Shown here: piece by piece, positions 38,906-50,167 of the stretch
Layout: every line of letters begins with the position of its first letter
Numbering within the stretch: position 1 is the first letter of the stretch
The notes under the pieces: model-generated
The model's database searches: none
The model's input: only the letters and a program-made list of their open reading frames with translations
Told to the model about the DNA's origin: nothing
DNA from: Letharia columbiana
Taxonomy: Eukaryota; Ascomycota; Lecanoromycetes; Lecanorales; Parmeliaceae
NCBI RefSeq assembly: GCF_014066305.1
Contig: NW_023501055.1
Span: 62,001 to 126,000, forward strand
Reading direction: 5' to 3'
Length of the DNA: 64,000 nt
Translations under genes and position numbers: made by a program

Positions 38906-41348
38906 AAAATTAAAAATCTTTTAAACTTTCTTTTAATTATTATTAAGATAATTTATAAAGATAATATATATTATATATATAGAAAATATAATTTTAATAA
39001 TAAATATTTTATTATATTAAATAGTTTAGATATAGATAAGAGTTTCTTAAATATTAATTCTCGAGAGAAAATATTTATAAAAAAGATAATATTTAAGAAT
39101 TTAAGAATTATTATCATATAAGAAATCTACTTAAAAATAGTATATTCTTTAAAATTTAAAAATTTTTAATTTTTAATAAGAGAAAGTTTAAGTAAGATAT
39201 TTATTTAATATACTCGTAATATAATCGATAAGTGATTTAATTCTATTATTAAAATTGCTAATTATAAATAATTTATTTTATATTTAATTATCGAAGTATT
39301 AGTAATTAGCGAAATAATATATAATATAAATAAAAAATCTATTTATAAATCTATAAAGATACTTTAATAAGAGAATGTTTTCATTAAATAGTATAAAGCT
39401 AATAAAGTATAGAATAAATAAATATAAAGTATTAATAATTAGACTTAAAATAGCTAGAGGCTATTAAGATATAATAATAAATTATATATATTTAAGAAAG
39501 GCTTAATTCGAGAAAGGTTATTAAAATACTATTATAACGATTTTAGAATTAAATATTTTAATATTAATAAGATATTTAAATTAATAAATAAAAATATTAC
39601 TAGAATAATATTCGCGTAAATATTAAGAAATATATTAATATATATAATATCTATTAGTATATAAAGATAAAATATTATTATCTTTATAATAAACTTAATA
39701 TACTTTCTTTTTTAATAAAATTATAAAAGAAAATTATAATAAATTTTATAATAAATTTTTTTTCTACTAAATATAAAGATTATATTTATAATTTAATTCT
39801 TATAATAATCGATTAATATATTAAAATATTTAGATATATATTTATTAATAAGATAATTAAGATTATATAATTAAAAGAGTTATTTATAAAGAAAATTATT
39901 CTTTAATATAAAATATTAGAAGATATTATTATAAATTAAGAATTTATCTTTATAAGTATATTTTAATTAAAAGTCTACTATTAGTTATAGATAAAATATA
40001 AATTAAATATTATCTTTTATTTATAAATTTATAAATAAATAAAATAATAAAATTAAACTTTAAAATATTATTTAAAAATATATTATTTAAAGTAATAAGA
40101 CGATTAGATAGAGCTTCTATTAATTATAAAATTTACATATTATTAAAGCGAGTATAAAATAATCGATTATAGTTTATTCTTCGCTATATATAAATATTAA
40201 TTTAAATTTAAATTAATTATTAAAAATAGCGTTATTAAAAAAGAAGTACTTATAATAAAAGAATATATTAAAGAAATTAATATAATTTAATAAAAGCTTA
40301 TAAAATATTAATAAAGTATATAAAAAATATAATTAAAGTCTTATAATAAGAATTATAAATCGTAAAGATTTAATTATAATAATCTTTTTATACCTTTTAT
40401 AAAGAATTTAAAATAAAAGAGATTAAGTAAAAAGCTTTCTAATAAGCTAATTAGTTTATTTTATATTTAGAAATATATTAAAATATAAGTATATCGATTT
40501 TAGCTATTATCTATCTATTAAATTTATTCTATTTTTTCTATATTATTATTAAAACTATATAAACGAAGATTAAAAGATTTAGATATTTTTAAATTAATAA
40601 AAAATAACGAAGAGTATTTAGTAAAATTTATATATAAAAAGTATATTAAAAAGAGTAAGATAAAATACTTTATTTAATAAGAAGATTATATTAAGAAGTA
40701 TAATAAATAGTTTAATAAAGAAGTTATAAAGAATATATAAAATCTAATTAACGAGTTTAGTAAATAAAGCTTATAAGTATAAAAAGTATAAGATATAAAT
40801 ATCGAAAAAGAATTTAAAGATTAACGATTTTAAAAAAATATTTAAAGATAAAGAATCTAGCTATAGAAAGTCGAATCTCGAGTATTATAATAAAAATTAA
40901 TAGTAAAAAAATTAATAAAAAGTATTAATATTTAAAAATAATAAAGAAAAGATTATATTATTAAATATAATAGATATCGTAATATTAAATATATATACGT
41001 AAAACGGCGGGCTAGTTAAATCTCTTAAATATATTAAAAATATTATTATTATTATTATTATTATTAAGATTACCTCTTAAATCGCCTTTATAAGCGAATT
41101 CTATCTTATTATTCTCTTTCTCTTTATTCTTCTTTTTTCTCTCTTTCTCTTCTTTCTTCTTTTCTTCTTTATTCTTCTCTTTCTTTTAATCTCTACTACT
41201 ATCTATCTCGCCGTTATTATTATTATTCTTGAAGTTTAAATCTAACTTAAAGCGAAAGAGAGATATATTTATTAAAAAAAGATTAATTTAAAGTATATTT
41301 AATATAAATATAAAGAATAAGAAATAAATATAAAAAGTATAAGTATAT
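38906..41348. other. RIP-saturated DNA with low-complexity coding traces
   Basis: About 2.4 kb with no open frame. Isolated TpG/CpA survive near 39231-39260 and 39375. A pyrimidine run at about 41105-41195 would encode a Lys/Glu/Arg-rich segment on the minus strand. A (TTA)n run lies at 41041-41066. No transposase or retroelement domain could be assigned. Confidence 0.4.
41041..41066. repeat. (TTA)n microsatellite
   Basis: Eight TAT/TTA triplets in a row. Confidence 0.9.
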
Positions 41349-41470
41349 ATAATTAATATATATAAAAGAATAAGATAGAGCTAAATTAGAAAATCTTAAA
41401 TTTATATATATAGCTAATTATTAATTCGAGATTATTACGCCTTTTAGCTAGACTATTTAAGTTAGCCCGC
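41349..41470 (+). repeat. Fragment of repeat F
   Basis: Matches the reverse complement of about 20945-21067, starting at ATATATAAAAGAATAAGATAG. The match fades after about 41465, where the sequence keeps a CCCGCTAGC-like patch. Confidence 0.6.
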
Positions 41471-42040
41471 TAGCTCTTTTAAGACTTCTTATTAAAAATT
41501 TATATATAAAAGTCTTATACTCTAAAATAATTAGCTTTCTATAAATACTATTTCTTTATAATTTCGTAAATTATAGAATTTAGTATACGCTTTCTAACGA
41601 TATAAAAATAATAAAATTTAGCCTACTATTAGTGAGTTAAATTAATATTTAAATATTATAATTATACTAAACGCGTTCGAGATCGAATAATAATCTTTTT
41701 ATCTATTTATTATATTTCTTCTATAATTCTATTAATTTATTAATTATAAATATATTCTTTTAAGCTTCTTACTAACGTTTTTATTACTAGTAATTAAGAT
41801 CGTAAGTAAGCTTAATAGCTATCTACTACTATTTATAAACGCGTTAAAAAACTCTTAAAAAGAGCTTAAACGAATTTATAGTTATCGTCTTTTTCTATAT
41901 ATTACTTAATTAGTCGCTTAATTAATACTATTTACTCTATTAGCTTAATAATTTACTTAGTTAAATCGTTAATTAATTACTTATTTACTTAATTAATTAC
42001 TTAGCTAGCTACTTAATCTAATACTCTATAAGAGAAGAAG
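41471..42040. other. RIPed sequence with short ATTACTTA repeats
   Basis: No gene seen. Between about 41920 and 42010 the string TTAATTA(ATTA)CTTA recurs several times as an irregular low-complexity array. Confidence 0.4.
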
Positions 42041-42662
42041 TAAGAGAAGAAATTATAATAGATAAATGCGGAGAATACTATAGAGAATACTATAGAGAAT
42101 ACTATAGAGAATACTATAAAGAAGTTAAGCGGTAATAAAATTATTATTATTAAGAATATAACTTAGCTCTTTAAGATCTCACGTTATATACTCTCTAGAA
42201 TTCTATATTAAATTATTATTTAATAAGCGAAGAATACTATTATAACTTAGTTTATTATTTCTATTATATTAATATAGTATATTATTATAATAACGTTATA
42301 AGAGAAGAATTTACTATAACGACTATAGTTAATTAAGCCTCGATAGAAGAAATATTATAAGAGAAGAAATTATAATAAGTGAATATGATAAATACTACGG
42401 AGAATACTACGGAGAATACTACGAAGAAACTAAGCGATAATAAAATTATTATCGTTAAGAATACGGCTTAGCTCTTTAAGATTTCACGTTATATACTCTT
42501 TACGATTTTATATTAAATTATTACTTAATAAGCGAAGAATATTATTATAACTTAGTCTATTATTCTTATTATATTAATATAATATATTACTATAATAACG
42601 TTATAAGAGAAGAATTTACTACGACGATTATAGCTAATTAGACCTCTATAGAAGAAATATTA
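42041..42662. repeat. Tandem duplication of about 0.3 kb, two units
   Basis: Unit 1 (42041-42357, 317 bp) and unit 2 (42358-42662, 305 bp) align from TAAGAGAAGAAATTATAATA to GAAGAAATATTA. The 12 bp length difference comes mainly from an inner array of GAGAATACTAYR units (42071-42118, four copies in unit 1; fewer in unit 2, about 42400-42423). CpG content is high for the neighbourhood. No open frame, function unknown. Confidence 0.85.
42071..42118. repeat. 12 bp tandem repeat, four perfect copies
   Basis: GAGAATACTATA four times. The matching array in the second unit reads GAGAATACTACG, so the two arrays are homogenised separately or differ by two transitions per unit. Confidence 0.9.
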
Positions 42663-43447
42663 AACGATATATATTTAAACGAATTAAAATCATTTAATAT
42701 CTATAGCTATTTTATTATTTGACAATTTTTACTATGATAAGAGATATTATAAAATTTATATTACTAATTAATACGTTATCTTTATTTCTTTTCGATATTT
42801 TAATACTTCTTATTATAAGAATATAGTCTTTCTCTATTTTTTATAGATAATTATTACGAATTAATTCTTTATACTTAATATATCTTTCTAATTAAGTCTT
42901 AGCGCGCCTCTCTTTATATATATATACATATATATTATATAGATTAAATTAATTTTATAATAATAAAAGTAAATTAAAAACGTATAATAAGCGATTAGAG
43001 TTCGATTTAACTTAGAACTAAGGCTAAAATTCGATTTAACTTAGAAAAATTTAACTTTATAAATTTAATTTATAAGTCTTTACTTATAAAGTATATAACG
43101 TTATAAATATCTATAAGAATATCTAGAATCTTTTAAAGAATCTTCGCTTTATTAAGTAAAGCCGCTTCGCTATTTAATTTCTTTTTTATTTTTAAATAAT
43201 TTTTAATATATTAAATAATCGTTAAAGTTATATTAAAGTATTTATAATAATCTTAAATTATATAATAAATATAAAATTAAAAATATCGAAAATAAAAATA
43301 TAATAAATAATATAAGTATATTATAAGCGAATACGAATTATAGCGTTAATACTAATAATAATATATTTATTTATCGAAATCTTTTAAGAAAAGTAATAAA
43401 CGTTATAGATATATTTATTACGCGTTATTTATATAAAAACTTATTAT
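42663..43447. other. RIPed sequence, nothing recognised
   Basis: About 0.8 kb. A few retained TpG/CpA lie near 42690-42740. No open frame and no repeat partner noticed. Confidence 0.4.
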
Positions 43448-43613
43448 TATTAGAACTAGTATAGATGCGATATTAGTATAAGTAAGATAGATTAAGAATA
43501 ATAAGACTATCGAACTATATAGATAGAAAGAAGATATAATATAGTAGAAGATATCTTCGTTAAGGCTCGCTAGTTATAGAACTAAGTAATATATTAAGAA
43601 TACGCTCGTAATA
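43448..43613 (+). repeat. Dispersed repeat H, copy 1
   Basis: Matches 44861-45028 and, inverted, 47092-47275. Shared landmarks are AACTAGTATAGAT near the start, GAAGATATCTTC in the middle, GGCTCGCTAG, and CGCTYRTAATA at the end, where all three copies stop matching. It could be an LTR or another element end. Confidence 0.6.
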
Positions 43614-43631
43614 CTATCCTCTCTCTTAAAT

Positions 43632-44085
43632 AGCCATGGTCTCCATAGCTGATAGACTAAAGATATACGCCCACTGCTTGCCCTGTGTCTCTACACATCT
43701 ATAGTCTCTATCCCATCGGCTGGCAGCGTGTAAAATTCAGGGGTTCTGCCCGAACATCAAAAAGTCCCTTCTTACAACCTATCGCAACTCAACAACGAGG
43801 ACACCCACGAAAAAATTTATAGTTTCGCAATTGTCCTTCTCAAGCAGATATCAAACTTCACAGCAGATTATTTTACTGTAAAGCTTATCATTAAAAAGTT
43901 AATGCGTTGCAAAGGTATGGCATTTTGGATGTTCTGCCAAGACATTTTACACGCAAGGCGCCAGTGGATGGGATAGGCCTTGATTGAAGAAGATTTGCCG
44001 AGATATAGCGATACTATCGAGTCGTATGCTGGTCTTAACTGTGCTATGCTTGCTATACTCATATTATTCTTCAGAGATCCTAGAG
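43632..44085. other. Un-RIPed island containing a small MITE
   Basis: About 450 bp in which CpA, TpG, CC and GG occur at ordinary frequency, in sharp contrast to both flanks. It holds the 263 bp element at 43711-43973, with about 80-110 bp of equally unmutated flank on each side. RIP needs a duplicated sequence above a minimum length, so an island like this is either single copy, too short, or recent. A 64-codon minus-strand frame (43868-44062) spans the element's end and looks fortuitous. Confidence 0.6.
43711..43973. mobile_element. Small MITE with long imperfect terminal inverted repeats
   Basis: The left end (TCCCATCGGCTGGC, then GTGTAAAAT, CTGCC and GAACATC) is mirrored at the right end, whose reverse complement reads TCCCATCCACTGGC, then GTGTAAAAT, CTGCC and GAACATC, giving imperfect inverted repeats of about 50-55 bp. 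TA stands on both sides (43709-43710 and 43974-43975), so it is 263 bp with a possible TA duplication. It is non-coding and unmutated by RIP. No second copy is in the window, so the exact border is an inference. Confidence 0.65.
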
Positions 44086-44860
44086 ATATAGTTACATCTT
44101 ACCTACATATTAGTAAGATTCTCTAAGTTCTTCTCCTTATCTAATCTTCTAGTTCTTCGATAGAATTAAAGAAAATTTAACGTATATATTTACCTTTAAC
44201 ATCTGTTAATAGTCTAGCCTAGAACCTTTACTATAGATTTACTCTATATCTCTTATACTCTTATTATTAAGTTCATTTATTTTATTCTTTATCTTAACTA
44301 CTAATTCGTAGATTTAATAAAAAAGAATTTAATATATTAAATACTATTTGATAGTACTTTACTATATATATTATCGATATATTTAATAAAGAGATCGAAT
44401 CGTAGTTATTTTATTAAATTTATTCTCGTTATTATTATAGTAAGCTTATTATATTATCGATATACTTAGTAAAGAGATTATATATTTACTACTCTTATAG
44501 TAAACTTACTATATATAAGATTTATAAGATAATATTAACTATTTCTTTCGATTCGCTAGCCGTACGAATAATTCAATATCTTATTTATCTCTCGACTACT
44601 ATTTATCGAGTTCGATTCGTCTTAAAATCGAATTATCTATTTAATAAACTTATCTAGAAATACGATAGCTTAACTTAATTTCTTATTAAAGCCTCTATTA
44701 GCGCGTTTCTTTAAATTCGTTCGCTAATTCGAATAAAAGAGAATAGGTCTTTAATAGCTATTTAGTTACTCTACTATTCTCGAGTATATAACTAAGAATC
44801 TAATTATATCTTATTCGTTTAAGTTTCTCTTCGTCGAGAATATAAAGAAGTCTTATTATA
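44086..44860. other. RIPed sequence, nothing recognised
   Basis: About 0.8 kb. A less mutated patch lies near 44195-44235. An approximate internal duplication (TATATTATCGATATAYTTARTAAAGAGAT) occurs near 44369-44397 and 44452-44480. No gene. Confidence 0.4.
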
Positions 44861-45028
44861 ATATTAGAACTAGTATAGATATAATATTAATATAAGTAAG
44901 ATAGAATTAGAATAATAAGACTATCGAATTATATATATAGAAAGAAGATATAATATAATAGAAGATATCTTCTATTAAGGCTCGCTAGTTATAGAGCTAA
45001 GTAATATATTAAAAATACGCTTATAATA
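44861..45028 (+). repeat. Dispersed repeat H, copy 2
   Basis: Matches 43448-43613 and the reverse of 47092-47275. Together with the inverted copy it also shares TATAAAGAAGTYTTATTATAATATT just upstream, which copy 1 lacks. Confidence 0.6.
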
Positions 45029-45227
45029 AATCTTAAATATTATAAAAGTTAGAATATTTATATAATATAAGAAAAAGCGTTTTATCTTTAAAAGATATAT
45101 TATTAAACTAAATTTAATTAATATTAAAGTATAATTTATAGATATTATTAAAAAAGAGTTAATTATAATCTTTATCTTTATCGCTAATTTATAAAAATTT
45201 ATAAAAATTATTATTAAAACTTCTAAT

Positions 45228-45510
45228 ATTAGTATATATAAAAGAATAAGATAGAATTAAGCTTAAAAATCTTAATTTTATATATATAGCTAATTATAAA
45301 TTCGAGTTCGCTACGCTCTTTAATTAAATCGACTAAGTTAACTTAATAATTCTTTTAAACTCTCTTATTAAAAAAATAAATATATATATTATTCATATAT
45401 GAAATAACCTTTTTATTTTTTATTAAAATTATAGAATAAAATATAGGCTTTTAGATAAAAAAAACTTTAAATTTAGTCTTATAATTATTAAAGCGTAAGA
45501 AATTCAAATA
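45228..45510 (+). repeat. Repeat F, partial RIPed copy
   Basis: Begins with GTATATATAAAAGAATAAGATAG as in F. Near 45485-45505 it matches the F segment GCGTAAGGAATTCAAATAT in its RIPed form. It is shorter than F between these landmarks, so it is internally deleted. Confidence 0.5.
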
Positions 45511-46134
45511 TCGCTTATATTAGACTCGAAGAGTCTTAGAGTTATATAGTAATATAAAATTAGAAAGATAGATATATTTATATATCGATCTAATAATAAA
45601 ACTAATTCTTAAAAAAATAAAGAAAACTCGAAGAATTCGCTTATTTAAGTTTATTCGCTAAGACTTTATTAAGTATATATTAGACGTATATAGATTAAGT
45701 AATTTAGAGTTTTCTTACTTAGAACTTATAAGCCCCTTTTCTAATAATTACTTTCTCTCTTTAAAAATTTATTCTTAAATCTAAATTAAAAAAAAAAAAA
45801 TTATTATTATTAAAAGATTTATTAAAATTCTTTAAATCTTATAAGAAAAAAAGAGAAAGAGTTTCTTATAATAGTATAGCGTAAATATAATATATTATAA
45901 AAATAAAATAAAAATATATAACGTCGATAGATAATATTAAATATACTTTTATAAATTAGATATAGTTATAATAATATATAAAGTAATTATTAATAATATA
46001 ACTTAAGTATATAACGCGTATAATTAATATACGACTATAATAATATTTACTTTTTCTCTAAAAAAAATTCTATTTTATTAATACTTCTTTTATAATTCTT
46101 AATAATCTATATTTCTTATTCTTAATATATACTA
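45511..46134. other. RIPed sequence, nothing recognised
   Basis: About 0.6 kb. It has an A10 run near 45787 and no open frame or repeat partner. Confidence 0.4.
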
Positions 46135-46787
46135 TCTTACGAAAGCTATTATATATAGAAATTTACTATTAATTAAAAATAGATAAATTAATAGCGATAA
46201 TAATATAATTTATATAATAATAATTATATATCGAATATAGTTAGATTTTCTATTTTATATAACGTATATCGAATAGAGTTATATAAAATTTTCTATTTAT
46301 AGAAAATTTAGTTAAATTTATTATTAATAATTCGTTAATAAATAGTTAATAGAATTTAAAAGAGATATCGATTTATTATTATTTTAATATTACGCTATAA
46401 AGTAATATATTAATATATTACTAATAGAAAATTAATAAATAGAAATAATATATAAAAAAAATCGAATATTTCTTTAAGTCTCATAGTTCTATAGGGCTAT
46501 ATATCTTACTTATATATTAAATTTTAAGAAAAATCGAAAAATAAATTACGTAACGTTAATAAATAAACTATTATAAGTAAAGCGAGATACTTGAATTAGT
46601 ATAAATCTTAATATATAATAAGAAAATTACTAAATAATTATCTATTTATTTTATATATCGAATAATTTAATATTATCGAAATTCTAATATTAATAAAATA
46701 TTAATTAAAAGTTAATTAAAATTATAATAAATATCGAGTTAATAATATAGTTACGTAATATATTATAATCGTATATTTTCTCTAAGA
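46135..46787. mobile_element. MITE-662 copy C, fully RIPed
   Basis: 653 bp aligning end to end with copies A and B and flanked by TA (46133-46134, 46788-46789). The termini changed from CCTTACGGG to TCTTACGAA and from CTCTAAGG to CTCTAAGA. Nearly all CpA and TpG are gone (CACGTGAC became TACGTAAC, twice), many CpC and some CpT also changed, while most CpG stayed. It therefore records the local mutation spectrum. Confidence 0.8.
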
Positions 46788-46789
46788 TA

Positions 46790-47091
46790 AGTATAGCTTT
46801 AATAAATATATTTTATATATATCTAATCTATTATTATAATTATTATTATAATTTTTCTAAAGATCTAATAATTATATATATATTTCTTATATATTAATAA
46901 TTATAATTTATAATACTCGCTCTTTAGAGCGCTAAACCCTTATCGATATTAAATAAAAATATCTATTATCGTTATACTCGATAAGTCTTTTAATATACTC
47001 TTCGTTTATATAATATTATATTTAATAATAATAATTAAATAATTATTAAATACTATTATTATATTTATCTTCGCGATAATTATATTATAAT
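46790..47091. other. RIPed sequence, nothing recognised
   Basis: About 0.3 kb with no repeat partner noticed. Short CpG-containing patches lie near 46918-46935 and 46973-46985. Confidence 0.4.
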
Positions 47092-47275
47092 TATTATAAG
47101 CGTATTCTTAATATATTACTTAACTCTATAGCTAGCGAGCCTTAGCGAAGATATCTTCTATTATATTATATCTTCTTTTTATTTATATAGTTTAATAGTC
47201 TTATTATTCTTATTCTATCTCATCTATACTAGTATTATATTTATACTAATTTTAATATTATAATAAAACTTCTTT
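47092..47275 (-). repeat. Dispersed repeat H, copy 3 (inverted)
   Basis: The reverse complement matches copies 1 and 2, including GAAGATATCTTC and GGCTCGCTAG. The match continues with copy 2 to the AAGAAGTTTTATTATAATATT segment. Confidence 0.6.
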
Positions 47276-47929
47276 ATATACTCTTTAACGAAGAGAATTA
47301 ATAAGTATTTTTTATTTTTTACTTAAAGTAAGCGATTAAGTTTAATAAAGAAAACGCTAGATATTTCTATTATATAGAAGTTATATATATTACTTAAAAG
47401 AATCTATATTAGATAATTTATATTATTAATAATAGTTTAATTTATCGAAAAACGAGTTCTCTATATTAAAAATAAGATATCGTTCTTCGTCTACTCGCCT
47501 CTTTATAATAACTTTATAATAATAAAAAAAACTCTCTAGACGAAGTAATATTATTCGATAAAGTTATATTTAAAGTATTTAAAATCTATATAACGATTTA
47601 ATTAATTAAGAAATAGATATATTAAAATCTCGTAAATAAATAATATTATTAGAGTATTTATAGTTAAAATCGAAATTTTAATATTAAAATATAAGTATTA
47701 ATTAAAGAGGCGTTATCGATTTCTATCTCTATTTATATATATAATATTAAAGATTTTAGAGATCTCTTTACTTAATTCTATCTATATTCAATATATTATA
47801 AATATTAACTTAAATTTATCTATATTAATATTAAGATATCTTTCTTTATATCGTTAATTATCTATATATCGCAATTAATCTTATCTTATATATAACGATT
47901 TATATAGAAGATATTTACCTTTAAACTCG
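47276..47929. other. RIPed sequence left of LINE copy 3
   Basis: About 0.65 kb that would be target DNA for LINE copy 3 or the body of the element carrying H copy 3. The minus strand reads as protein-like in places, but no family was recognised. Confidence 0.35.
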
Positions 47930-48644
47930 TTGATTTGAAAGTTGTTTATTTTATTCGACTATTTAGCTGAGATAGCCGCCTTAACGAAGATATTCTATCT
48001 GAAAATCTATAGGGACTCGAACTCGTAAATCGCTCTCGCTTGAGTATATATAGAGTATCGCGTAAAGGTCTTTATAGAGAGAGGTTATATCTAGTAACTT
48101 TATTAAATTAACGCTAAATTAAATAAATTAGAGATAAAAAGAAGTAAATAAAATAAAGAAATTATTTAAATAATAGATTTAGGCTCGCTAATTTATTCTA
48201 ATCGCTAATATTATTAATATTTATATTCTAATTCTTTATAATATTATTTAGCTTCTTAATTATCTCTACTACTCTTTATTTAATTTAATTTATTATTATA
48301 AGAGAGTTAAATATTAAGTAGATAGAGTTTTTATAAATCTTTATTTAATCGAGAAACTCGCTTTAAAGATTCTTAAATATCTATATATTATACTTCTTAG
48401 TTTAATATCTCTTATAAAGATATAAAACTCGATTTATAAAAATCTATTTTCGAATTAGAGTTTAATAGTAATTTTAAATAATATTTTAAAATTAATATAT
48501 AACTAAATCGCTAAAACTATATAAGAGATAATATTTTTATAGAGATTAAATAATATTCTAATAGAGAATATTCTATTATCTCTTATTAATATCTTTTAGA
48601 TTAAGATTAAGTATTATAAAAGCGATTATCTTATTAATAGTTTT
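47930..48644 (-). mobile_element. LINE copy 3 (minus strand), 3' end segment
   Basis: The reverse complement matches the 3' end of LINE copy 1, ending with TTGATTTGAAAG (the complement of CTTTCAAATCAA) at 47930. The first 150 bases keep TpG and CpA. The element is interrupted at 48644 by LINE copy 2 and resumes at 61542. This segment includes the left copy of the target duplication (48630-48644). Confidence 0.8.
48630..48644. repeat. Target-site duplication, left of LINE copy 2
   Basis: CTTATTAATAGTTTT, repeated as CTTATTAATAATTTT at 61527-61541 with one G/A difference. Confidence 0.7.
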
Positions 48645-50023
48645 CCTTCCAGAGGTGTTACCGGCGACGGTGGTACGTTCTAAGAGCGCTAGCAGCGGCG
48701 TCTTGCTAGTAATACTTAAGTCTATATATAATACCTTAACGTAATAACTCTAAGAGCTTAATACCTAAGAAATTCAGCTATAGGCTCTTAATTATTTTCT
48801 AATAAAATACCTCTATATCTCTATTAAATACTTAAGAAAAATAAATAATTATATAATAGATAAAGTCTTTTTATTATTCTAATAGGCTACTTTACTTAAT
48901 ATCTCGCTATTATTATACTACCCTTTAAGATATATATACGTTATAACGCGAAAAACTTTTTTATTAAATCGAGATAGTTAAAAGAAGTAATAATTAAGAT
49001 CTAAGGGTTAAAAGTCTTATTAAAAATATATTTTAAAAAATCTAAATTAAAATATAATATAGATAATTAATATATTATATTAATTATTAATATAACGCTA
49101 TAATATTAATATCTAACTCTATTAAAATTATTATAAAAGAATCTTTCTTAGATTAATAATTTAAAATTATTAATAAATAATTTATTAAGAATTAGCTAAA
49201 TAACGAAGTAATATAAAGAAAAAATATATCGTTAAGACGTAATTTATTTTTAAACGAGCTATAATCTAATAATAAAGTAGATCTAATATCTATTAAATTC
49301 TATTAACTTTCTTTCTTCTATTATAAAAAACGCTTTAATCTAAATTTTTTAAAGAGGTAAATCGCTAATAAAGAGGATATTAATTAATATACGTTAAAGA
49401 AGTAGAAGAGAAAGAAGTAGAGGAGAGCTAAGAAGAATAGATAATATAAAAAAAGATAGAGAATAATAGAGGAGTTAAAGCTAAGGAGAGAAGACTTTTC
49501 TTAACTCTATAAATTTTATAAATAGAATTATTAATTATAAAACTGCGATAGATTAATAAGAAAAATAGCCCTCTTATCTTCGTCGCTTAAAATATTATTC
49601 TTTAAATAAAAATAAGCTAATACTCTTAACTTCTCTTAATTATCGATAAAGAAGAAGATAAAGAAGATTTAGCTATAAAAGATAAGCTTAATTCGCGCTT
49701 TATCTTTAATAATAAGAAGTAAAATATTAGAAGAAATAGCTTTATTAAATTATATTAAATCGAAGCTTAGATCTAGATTAAGACTTTTATATATATTAAT
49801 ATAAAAGAGTAAAGTAATATTTACTCGACGTAGTAAAAAAGAAAAAGATATCGCCGCTTTAGCGATATTAGCTCTTAAAGATAATAAATAGTTTTATTTA
49901 AAAATATCTTTCGAACTATAAGAAAAGTAGAATAAATTAATTTTAAGATAAATTATAAAGAGGTTAAAGAAAATTATAGAGCTTAAAAATATAATATCTA
50001 TAGAACTCTATAACGCTAAAGAC

Positions 50024-50028
50024 TAGAT
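50024..50028. repeat. Target-site duplication, left of copia-A
   Basis: TAGAT, repeated at 56671-56675. LINE copy 1 has the empty site at about 3250-3256 (TAAAT once, between AAAGAC and AATATATT). Confidence 0.85.
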
Positions 50029-50167
50029 TATCGAAATGTATTACCTAACTGAATTAAAAGGTTAGCCGAGGCGAGAAAGATTTGCCGAGGCTTAGCGATA
50101 TATATATTCGTAATGCTCTCTATAGTTAGATCTAATAAACTAAGTATTTTATTTACTACTTTTAATA
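50029..50167 (+). repeat. Copia-A 5' LTR, 139 bp
   Basis: Starts TATCGAAATG (RIPed TGTCG...) directly after TAGAT and ends CTTTTAATA (RIPed CTTTCAACA). It aligns without gaps to the 3' LTR (56532-56670) with roughly 27 differences by eye, nearly all transitions. No CpA is left while several TpG remain. TTATAAGC follows at once and is the probable primer-binding region. Confidence 0.85.

Noticed and set aside
43868..44062. 64-codon open frame on the minus strand
   Set aside because: It spans the right inverted repeat of a MITE and its flank, has no recognised domain or ribosomal context, and is open mainly because this island escaped RIP.
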